Positions 1 to 10,300 of a stretch of 22,622 nt of DNA are shown piece by piece (position 1 is the stretch's first letter; every line of letters begins with the position of its first letter). The stretch is from the NCBI GenBank assembly GCA_011763485.2, contig JAANSK020256163.1, positions 1 through 22,622 of the forward strand, written 5' to 3'. Both the position numbers and the translations under genes were made by a program. The notes below the pieces were generated by a model. The model did not search any database. It had not been told where the DNA came from and worked only from the letters and a program-made list of their open reading frames with translations. The DNA comes from Isoetes engelmannii (Eukaryota > Streptophyta > Lycopodiopsida > Isoetales > Isoetaceae).

Positions 1-770
1 ACAACGTTGGTTGACAACGTTAGTTACACGTTAGGAGTTAACATACCTAACATATATCACATTATACTATTCTAACAACGCCTCTATTGTAGCTTATCTG
101 AGTTCACTCGCTAGGCTTGCTAGTTCGTCTATCTCATTCGGTTCTTGCATTCCTATCATCTCTACATGGTATCACATGGTATCAGAAACGAAGGATAGAT
201 TGAAATATCACTGTAAGAAACGCAGATCTAAGAAGATCCAGGGTGAGAAAAGAATTTATCTGGTAAATGATAAATCGATCATCATAGTGAGCATAAACTC
301 GCCAAAAAGCCGTTAAAACATTCAAAGATCATGTAAACCATCAATCTTGAGCAAGTTTGAACTCCAAAAAAAAGGCCTAGAAATTTGGATGCCGAAAACA
401 GCCTACTTAGAAGAACGTATGTATATATGAAGATAAGAAGACAGATGAAGACGCCAGTCAGTGGCTGATATACTCTCAAGTATGTGAATACCCTAACTAA
501 CATGGCTTAGGTGTTTATATACACACCTAGACACGTACAATACTATGCTGAGTCATCTATGTATGTATTTTATACTAACAGCTTGGAAGTATTTGCGTGA
601 CTCGTGCACAGTACAAGACTTGGAATTTTCAAAGATAAAATGGCAGATCTGACTCTAGATGACTCTAGATGACTGTTTTGGAATTTAAGAATATTTCTCT
701 CAACTTAAGACTCTTAGGGAGGATCTTCTTAGTTTTGGAGGCAGTATTTGTTAATAACTTAACCCTTCTG
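1..770 (+). mobile_element. Ty1/copia LTR retrotransposon fossil, 5' part
   Basis: Positions 1-165 read like the end of an LTR, followed by a met-tRNA-type primer-binding site. About 575-760 resembles the gag segment seen again at 9840-10020. The stretch 190-570 is untranslated-leader-like with nothing else recognisable. The element is clearly broken: no pol follows. The rest of its LTR would lie left of the window, inside the upstream helicase intron. Confidence 0.6.
165..187 (+). repeat. Primer-binding site with a 10-bp tandem repeat
   Basis: CATGGTATCA occurs twice back to back (165-174 and 175-184), then GAA. TGGTATCAGA is the usual copia primer site, complementary to the 3' end of initiator methionine tRNA. 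The doubled word places the LTR end at about 165. Confidence 0.6.
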
Positions 771-1288
771 TAGCCAGGGCATGCTGAATTACCTGCTATC
801 AGACATCTGTAGGTTGAGTGCGAGTAATGGATAAATGCATCTGATATTTCTCTCTATTAGTTTCTCTCCTTTGTATACCTCATTTTTTATTATCCATCAA
901 GTAGGTGTTGTGTTTTTTGACTTTCCTTCGTTGAAGAAAAGTGAAAGAATATAGGAGAGCTATGCTTAAGCAACTCTTCCTTTATCAGTGATGAGAACCT
1001 CCTGCTTAGAGGAGTTCCTTGAGTATTTTGGAAAGAGTTAGGCAAGCAGCTTAGAAGAGCTATAAGGAGCAAGAAAAGGAGTAGCAATATCATCTCATAC
1101 TTTGCTCCAGTTGCTCGAGAAAACACTTAAGTTACTTTAATCTTCAATATTTTTTGTACCACATGCTACTAGGATGCACACTACGTGCTTCTAGCTTTTT
1201 ATACTTTGCAATTGTTTTCTTTCTTCCTTTCAATGTTTTTGTTCTGTCAAATTGTATGTTGATAATACAAATAAGAATCTTATTGCAG
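771..1288. other. Intron sequence, no recognised feature
   Basis: This is the stretch between the gag remnant and the first helicase exon. I find no conserved coding match on either strand; a short minus-strand open frame at 890-1126 has no recognisable content. The last bases give a branch and pyrimidine tract for the 1288 acceptor. Confidence 0.5.
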
Positions 1289-1389
1289 GCAATCTCAATT
1301 GCTGAAAGAGTTGCTTCTGAAAGATGTGAACCACCTCCAGGAAGGAAAGGAAGCTTAGTGGGTTATCAAGTGCGCTTGGAATCATCTTG
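1289..1389 (+). CDS. Helicase exon a (motif Ib region)
   Basis: The acceptor TTGCAG precedes GCA and the donor is GTAAGC. It encodes [20 protein letters not shown] and continues [13 protein letters not shown], with two bases (TG) carried into the next exon. In this family the segment directly follows the QPRRI block of motif Ia, which must therefore lie on an exon upstream of the window. Sequence and splice phase agree with the next exon at 4756. Confidence 0.88.
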
Positions 1390-4300
1390 GTAAGCACTTA
1401 TGCCCTACATCTCAGATGAAAGAAAGAAAGATTATATTAACGTCTACGAAAGACCACTTGGGTCTATGAAACCATTTATACAGCAATTATGTGCAGCTAG
1501 GGGCGCATTTGCAGCCTCCTAGAGATGTTACATAAAAATGAAAAATTGAAAAACTAAATGATGAGATCATAAGATTCTTTTCTTCTTGGGCTCAAAGTAT
1601 GAAATAATGTCAGACTTGTTTCCACTTTGAAAGGACTGCTTATTCTTGTCTTTTACTGCCCGCTTTCTTCTTCTTGACACTTTCATGGATACCTCTCTTG
1701 GGATCGAATTAGAAGGTCCAGGGAGGGGGCCTGTCTTACGTTTATTATCATTATCACCTCCAATGAGAAAGAGAGTGGCCTGCCTTTGTGTAAGGTCATT
1801 TACTTGTCTAGCTGTCCCACCGGCCTGCTCTTTCAACAGATTTCTTCTATGAACCATCATTTGGTGGAGGAAAAGAGCTATATATTTTTGGCAAAACATG
1901 CAATGGAACCTGCCCCATATTTCATAATCGACAGGACATGCAAAGATGAAATGTTCCTCAGACTCAACTGCATTCAAATGACACAATCTGCAGATCCTCT
2001 TTGTCCGATCGAGCTTAGGTCTATTCGTCCGGCCAGCCTCAATCTCAAGCTGATGAGATGAGACCCTGAGCTGACCAATAGCATGTCTTACTTTATGTGC
2101 AAGGTGAATATTCAAGTATCCGGGACGCTCGATGAAACCATCCTTGCTGATCTCAAGGAAGTGATCTTTGTAATATTGCATCTTGGCGGGAAGATCACTT
2201 GGAGTTATCCATGTCCTGGATATGTATGAAAGTTCTAGATCGTGCCGGATGAGCTGATTTTATTTTTTTGAGCTCTCTTTTTAGCTTTAGCATTTACAAC
2301 AATATTGGCTGCAGCTGCCGTGTTATGTTGGAAAGGAGGCAGATTGTGGATACCAAATCCCAAAGAGGCAGCCCATTGCAAAGCCTTTGCGTACCAACAT
2401 TCTTGGATTCCCTTTTCAGCCAGCCTTTTTGAAGCCTTGAGTGCAATCCATGGAAGCCTGCTTTGACCTTGCTGCATAGACCCAAGCTGCTGTACCTTAT
2501 AATGCTGCATCCAGATGCAGAGGAGTGGCTGAAGATTCTGCTAAAATGATAGGATGCGAAACAGAGGCTTTGCTCATAATCATTATGGACAGAAAATGGA
2601 TTTGTAGCCTCTCTATTTGAGCCCATTCTTTGACTGTCATGTCCATCCCCCACATCAAGGCTCCGTACAAAGCAGCTGGTCGAACTAAGGTATTGAAAAG
2701 ATAGATTTTTGCTGGAACATCTTGAAAATCTGCATGGAAACATCGTCGTTCTAGCATTGCAAGCGAGGCATATCCTTTTGTGAGTCTTGCGTATGCTGCA
2801 TCTTTCATGCTAAAGATGGGACCTTTAAATTGCACCCCAAGTAAGTATAATGAGAGACCACTTCTACTTGCTGACCCATAAAGAAACAGGAGTCGCGATG
2901 CATGCAAGCTCGTGACGTGTTGAAAACCATCACCTTCGTTTTACACAAGTTCACCTTGAGCTCTCTTTGCGTGCAGAATTTTTCAAGTGTCCATAGGTGA
3001 TGCTGAAGACCTTCAGGGGAAGAGGATATAAGGACCACATCGTCCGCATATAGAAGGATGGAATGCACTCTTCAGTTAAAGCAGACCCGTCCCCTCCAAG
3101 TGCTGCTACAAAGCTTTCCAGCTCATCGATATATAAACCAAAGAGCGTAGGGGATAAGGGGCAGCCCTGTTTAACCCCTATCGTGCTGCTGATTTCGTCC
3201 AACCAGCCTCCGGGCATTTTTCTCAAGACATTTTCATAAAGCGTCAAAACGTGCCCATATGACTTGTGACAATCCCAATTCCATAAGTCTAAGAAATAGA
3301 CGTTTCGTGGGATTGTATCAAAGGCTTTGCGGAAATCCACAAAACCGCAATACACTTTTTCTTTCCTGGCTTTAGCTTCCTCAATGATAGACCTTAGTGC
3401 AAATAAATGGTCTATTGTGGAGAAATTTCTCCTGAAACCAGCCTGCCCTTTTTCTCTAAGGATAATCAAGTCTAGTGCGCTGCCATATAATCGTGCCATG
3501 ACATGTCGAATCATGATGAGGCAGTAATTGTTTGGATCCTTTGGATCTCCACCCTTGGAACTTGGCTTGATGATATTAATGGTCCATGCTTTTGGAAAAT
3601 CTGAGCAGATTATCTCATTAAATAAGTCTGCCGCAAATGGGCGCAAGGGTATTCATTCCATGTATCAGAAATTTAGCCTGCAGGTCCCCACAATCTTTTG
3701 CTTTTCCTGTGTTCATTTTGCCCATAGCGTCTCGGATAAGAGAAGTAGAGAAAAGAGAGGCGGATTGGGGCCGGGGCTGCAGTCCAAGGTCCATCAAATC
3801 TGCTTGTTCCACATCAAGAAGCGATCGAGCATAAGTGGTCCACACTTTTGGGTCTTTGAGAGGCAAATCAGATTTTTTAGCAAGGATCTTCTGCCAAAAT
3901 TTAGCAGATTTGTTACTGGACATCAAGTTAAGCATGTCTTCTCTCAATTGCTTTTTATACATTCTCTTTTTCATGCGAATCAGTTTTTTATAGGCCTTCT
4001 TAGTCGCTGTAACTGTGGCATCGTCCTCATCATTTATATAACTATAATAGAAGTATTGTCTGGGCAGCCCGGAAAGTGGCTCTACGAGACTGCCGGATCT
4101 TGTAGCTCAAGAGTCATCCTGTTGCAAGGGAGAATCAAGTTTTTAGCACAGAATTCACTTGAAAATACATTCAAACTGCAAGAATCAATGCGAGAACAGA
4201 TTGGAGCTGAAGAAACAGGCCATCCGGTCTGTTCAAGGCATGAAAATCCTGTTTTTCTTGAGTCCGGATCTATGCTCCAACGCTTCAGTCCTCTTCAAGA

Positions 4301-7300
4301 CAGTCAAATTTGACGATAGCTGGGCAGTACCCTTGACTTAGGAGGGGGCTAGTAGCTGCCTAAGACACTTTCGAGCCTGAAGTGATAAGAGAATTCCCTT
4401 CCATGCCTTGATTATATCTGATTACCTGGTAAGGGGTGTGATAAGGGGATAAGTAGATAGCCTATTTGGTTTTCTCATACTTTTAAAGTTGTCCCTCCGC
4501 CATTATGATTTCAGCCTGGTGATGTTGCCCTCAGACCATGAGGACATTGTCATTTTGGAGGCATCCTGCTGCGATATTTATACTTTTTCAGCATCTGAAT
4601 GATGTATGCTACCAAATCATAGTCATGGTTACTTTGCTAGTTTCATAACTGTGAAGTTACAGGCAATGTAGAATATAGTCATGGAGTTTACCTCATGTGT
4701 TTTTAGTATCATGCTAGTGTATAGGTATCAATTCTAACATACCAGATTTTGGCAGGAATCCTGAAACCCGTTTGCTGTTTTGCACTACAGGAATTCTTCT
4801 TCGAAAACTTGCTGTAAGTTTTGTCCTTTACTGTGGTTTTGCAAACCTAAATTAAATATCTATGCATATCTGGACATTTCCAAGATGGCCCTGGTTAAAA
4901 CAAGCAAAAGGTAAATAACTAGTCGGACCAGAGAATCTAACAACCGTGTCTTTTAAAATTGAAGGCACCTTGTTCTTTTTGCAATGTATGTCTTTTCCTT
5001 CTGTTGTGGACCAAATCAGAGATCTAATCTTGGATGACTAGTTTGCCTTCTCGTGTTGCATTTACGGATGCCTATGCATCTCCCTGATCAGAGCTTTACC
5101 TTTTCTTGGATATATGTTTTGTTTTTGGTCTTGGTCGTTGCCCCTTATTTGTATGATATTGCTAAACTGAACATTTCACAGAAAAAAGTAGCACTTATTG
5201 ATCGGATTTTAGAAGCCTTTTCTATCACAGCAATTTTTTTGAAGCTAACAATAGTGATTTAATGTCTTCTCCATTTGCTTACTGAAAGGGCCATACAGTT
5301 GAGGGGGAGACAATAGCAGTCTAATTAGTGTTTGCAAGCTCTATATGGCTTAAAAGAGGGTGTACTTTCTGTTCTTGTAATGCTTCTGATATATATTTCA
5401 GTGCTTTGTAGAGTAGACCTTTGCTGTTTATGGAGTGACTAACATGTATTTGTGACAGGGAGATAGTTTGCTCCAAGACGTATCTCATGTCATCGTTGAC
5501 GAGGTGCATGAGCGCACTGTTCTGGTATGCATAAGGACCTTGAATTGCCCTTTAGGTTGTTCTGTGGCTGAAGGGAAGATGTTGAAGCATAAGCCATTTA
5601 TTTATGCCATGTCAGCACCAAGTTAGATCAATGACAATTTAAACAGATTTTAAAGCTTGGTATGGACACTCGTCCATAACAAACAGTAGTCCCCCCTTTT
5701 CCAAGTGAATTTAGCTGTATGTTTCTTGTTGCCTAGACATCTCAATTTCAACAGGATTGGTGTTATCACATAAAAAACGGTGATTTAGAAAGCTGATATC
5801 AATGTGCACACTAACATGGAGAAGCATGCTTTGTAAGACATAGTTACTACTAAGTTAACACATCTTATGTTGATGACTTTTCTACATGTATAATCATTAC
5901 ATGTGTAACGTCAGAAAACACTCTTTTATAAAAACCTGCAGACTTCCATTATCCTGTTTTCTAATGGCAAAGCACAAATCAGGAAAATGCAAGTGACCCA
6001 AAACCGAGGTGTAATGGTCATTGGCTACATTTATCACGATAGCATGTAGTAAGCTAGCTAATATGCCTGTCATCAAAATTTAAATGGGTGTACCTGTAAT
6101 AAGTTAGCATGCCTAGTCGTCATCTCTAATATATCACTATCTATAATTCGTTTTTATTGCATGTTGCTCTCCCTCTTCCCTTGTGCTGTTCTAGTTTTGA
6201 TCATTCCGCTTTTTTGTTAAGCATGCAAGAAAGATACAGAGTATGAGCGCCTACAGAAGCCAGAAGCTCTAGGAAAGAACATACTAACTTGATGAACACA
6301 GGTAGTATAAAGAAGATTGTACACCCTTATCGGGGACAATCATCTCGAGTATTGCTCATATGCAGAACAGATGGTATGACCAAACCTTTAGCAGTTCAAG
6401 TTTAGGGACATGTATTCACTGGCTGTAGTTCAAAGGAGATGGATTCTGACCTTAAGTCTATTTCTTAATGTTTTCTAGGAATGTTAACTTCACTTTAACA
6501 TAATCTCTGGCATGTCATGGCTGGGCCTAGAGTGACATGTCAGCACCTGCCTTTGGTCCATGCCATCCCATGTGACTAATATAGGTCACATGTCATTTGC
6601 TTTTGTTTCTCCTGCTTAAAGTAGCATTGATATAAGTCCTTCTGCAGGGAGATTTTTTGATGATTATACTGAAGGATTTAATGGAAAGAAGAAGACAGTT
6701 CAAAATGTCGCCACTTAAAGTCATCCTCATGTAAGCTCACTTACTGTGTCCTCTTTTAGAGAAAATTTTGTGTGTTTTGATGGATCTTGTCAGCAAGTGA
6801 CATGTCACTATTCTTAGATGACTAGGCATGCCACGTATGTTGCTGACATGGCCCTTCTATAAAACCATAGTCATGCTTCTCTTATAGTTCTCTCTCTAGT
6901 TTACTCATAGCCGTGCAATTTCGAGTACCTCTTTCGTTCTAGCATATTTGCATGCAGTGATCTTTCATGATCTCAGAACTAGAATGCAAATGAACGCAGA
7001 AGCTAGCAGGTGGGACCAGAACGTTGTTAGCCTGTCTGATCAGAGAAATTGGAATCATTTTTCTTGCATTTGTTGGTCTAGAACAGGCTGTGGGTCTAGA
7101 ACGGGTATAGAATGTGGTAGCTTGAACAATCTCTGCAGAGATTTATTCAATATTGTGAGTTTTTTCCATCTGAAAGTGGAGAGAGTTGGATCTGGAGTTT
7201 ATTGCTCGAAACTGGTGTTCGCTGGGACAGTTTTTGTGAATCTGAAGTTTGGCCTAGCATCTGGTCTTCTGAACGGCTCTTCTAAGAGAAGATTGTTTGG

Positions 7301-10300
7301 AGTCGGATTTGTGCCATATGGCAAAATTGGTAAAGTATGTCGGCATTTTTTTAAAATTTGTTGACGTTTTGACAGAATCTTTAACGAAAAAGGCATTAGA
7401 ATTCGTTTCATAAAAAGGACAGTGACTTTTTAGAAATCGGAGCCAGATTGGAAGCAAGATTGATTGCAAACTTTTGGCTGGTGGGTTATCTGGGATCCTA
7501 TTTGTGCCAGTTTTGGATTTCCAGCAGAGAGGAGCCGGTTTTGGAGACTGTCCGATCGGGAGAAGATCTGAACTTAAGTTATGGATGGCTGTCTCGCCGA
7601 ATTTGATCTGGATCTGGAGTTGGCTTCTTGGCATCTTTTTAGTTTTTTTATAATTTGGTCTTGAAATCTCACAGTGAACAAGCTTTGTGCGAGATTTCTT
7701 TCGCTTCACGAAAATTCTGCTAGAAGGCCCTAAATCTTTTCAGGGAGTTTTCCTATTGTACATCTGATATAACTGGTTTGCTGGACAATCAAATCATGGT
7801 CTATTTTTCTTCTGTGCTAAACAGCTTTATCAGGTTATAGAGGTGAGTGTTTAACCTTTAATAATTATGAAGAATGGAGATTTCACATGACCTGGTCATT
7901 AATTTCACAAAGGCTTGTGGCATGTTGTAAGAGGACATAATTCCTCAGATTGCTCTTTATAAAGATCTTATAGTTTTTAAATTTATCATGTTATGATACT
8001 GTGCAAAGATTGTTCCTTCCTGTCAGGGAGTTGTGGGATTATTTGAGGTCTTAATTTGGGCAGAGCCATGACCTAGAGTTAGACCACGTGCAGCAGGCTT
8101 CTCTTAGGAAGACCAATGCAATGCAATGTGTTACAAATAAGGAACTGTTTGTCTAACATGACCTTCATGTCACGTGTTACCATGTTGTCACGTCAGCATT
8201 TGAGCATTTAGTCGTCTACCTGTTACGAATGTAACTGTGTTGTTTTTCCTAAATAGAGCATCTAACCTTTTTCTTATGATCTCTCAAGTCGTAAAATGGT
8301 ACCAGAGAACCGTTCATAGTGGAAACGTTGGAGGGGCGCCTAGTCGGATCTTAATGGTACCAGAGAACCGTTCATAGTGGAAACGTTGGAGGGGCGCCTA
8401 GTCGGATCTTTTTTCTTGTGCCGAAATTCGTCGAATTTTTCACAGATCTGTATTGGAATGGTCATAGCAGTGTGTTGAGGTCATTTCCGGCAAGATTGCA
8501 TCAGATTCGGAGGGGATTGCAGTGATTGGCAAGGAGGTAAACCAGTCGATTTTGCAGAGCCAAGGTGAAGAATCTTGTTTCAAGATTTCTTCACAGGGAC
8601 TTTTGTTCACATATACTGGTCTATTACTGCATCTTAGGAAATAATGGGAGTTGTTGATCCTTGGAAGCTTGCATCTAATTCAATTCTTGATGGCACTAAT
8701 TATTAAACATAGAAGGATTTTTTCGAAGTGTATTGTGGATTAATTCGTCTCAAGAAGGTGCTTAAGACAGATTGGAATGCTGATGCCAAACCAGAGGAAG
8801 ATGATGAGACATTAGATCATCTTAAAGCTCTGGTAGATCCTGCTATTAGGAGACAGCTTAGGCCTTGTAAAAATTCCAAAGAAGCTTGGGAGTATCTTAG
8901 ACAATCTTGTACAGTTACTAGTTACTGGTCTGGCTAAGCAATCTTTAGTGAAAGAACAGATGGAGCAGTTAACCTTGGATTCGTATGAAGGTGTTCAAGG
9001 CTATTTCTCGAAGTTGAAGACGCTTAAAGAAGATCTGAGACGCGTAAAAGGGTTAGTGTTAGAAACATTACTCTAATCTAATAACTCAGTGGCTCAAACA
9101 ATGCCACGCCATTATGTGGAACGTCATCAATAGTGACTATAAAAGTCATTACTTGATATGAATTGTTTTACCTTGTGTTTCTCCTACTAAATACAAATCT
9201 CTTTTGGCGCTTCTCCTTTTAAACAAGTTCCCAAAACTTGTTCATGGTATCAGAGCCCGTTCTTGGCCAAAACTGGCCAAAACTGAGAGGCAGAAGTTTG
9301 CCTTGAAATTTCGCCTGATCTTCAAGGATCAGAGGCGTTTAACTATTAGCTGTCCAATGCAACAACTCTTGCTGCATTTGGACGAGTATAACTGAAGATT
9401 TTCAAAGGTTTGTGAAGACAGTGCAGAATTTCAAGAATCAGAGTAAAGATACCTAAGATCTTGAGTTTTTTGTGTTAATCCTTTGCAAGGAGGTCGGATT
9501 AGGCTTCACCAACAGAGATTGTCACAATATTGGTTGATCTCTTAGGATCTTGGGAGGTTTCTTAAGAGACTTGAATATTTTTTTTTGCAGAAATTTGCTG
9601 GTCAGCAATGGTTGGAATGGATCCATGGAAAGTTTCTTCTAATCCAGTGCTTGATAATACTAATTATGTCTCGTGGGGTGAGTTCACGAGTCCTTTGGGG
9701 TCTACTTAGGCCTAGTAAATTTGGAAGTGTTTTTGAATTGGGATGCCATAACCGAGCGTGTATAACACAAGAAAGCTTTAAATTATCTTAAAGCTTTGGT
9801 AGCAGCTAACTGGAGGCGTGACACTTAATCTTGCAAGACTTTTGCAGAGGCCTAAAAGTATCTTCATGATGTTTGTATAGTTCAAGGACTTGGAGTTGTA
9901 TCAATTATCAAAGAAAAGATGACAGATCTTACTCTAACAGGATGCTCAGGAGTTCAGGACTATTTCTCTCAACTAAATACACGCAGAGAAGAATTAATTG
10001 GTGCAGGAGGAGGCAGTATATCTGATCAAGATCTTTTTCTTCTGGTTTTTAGAGCAGTTGATACAAATATCAAAATATTATTGGGTCCATCAAAGACTAC
10101 CAGAAATTACAAGTGGACATTTGAAGAAGTGGAGACTGTTTTGGCTCAAGAAGAGATGAACATAACATGACTGTTAAAAACGCTAAGTTACATCGTGCTC
10201 AGCTTGATTTAGCCATGCCTTAAGCCAGTAAAGGAGTAAAGGGAAGCAAAAGATGGAGGATCATCCAAAGAAGGATAAATCACAAGTTACATGCTGGCAT

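Larger units (their letters stand above)
1395..4320 (-). mobile_element. LINE (non-LTR retrotransposon), 5'-truncated and frame-broken
   Basis: Antisense to the helicase and inside the intron 1390-4755. Reading the minus strand, it holds an ORF2 linker (to 3618), reverse transcriptase (3646-2805), a thumb/connection region (2907-2235) and a C-terminal zinc-finger region (2181-1567). An AT-rich 3' tail runs to about 1395. The pieces lie in different frames with stops between them: 3974-3618 (extending to about 4040), 3646-2951, 3068-2805, 2907-2497, 2510-2235 and 2181-1567. At least four frame changes separate them, so it is dead. No endonuclease domain is seen, as expected of 5' truncation. 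The clade (I/jockey-like versus L1-like) is not settled. Confidence 0.88.

Noticed and set aside
890-1126. Minus-strand 78-codon open frame with a hydrophobic start
   Set aside because: Low-complexity leucine-rich start in AT-rich intron DNA with no recognisable domain and no conserved neighbours; taken as chance.
3528-4313. Plus-strand 261-codon open frame
   Set aside because: It lies opposite the LINE ORF2, which has clear RT motifs on the minus strand. The plus-strand translation has no recognisable domain, so it is a shadow.
6948-7364. Plus-strand 138-codon open frame after the left LTR
   Set aside because: It lies in the leader region between LTR and gag-like sequence; the antisense strand is also open and neither shows a domain. 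Likely untranslated leader.
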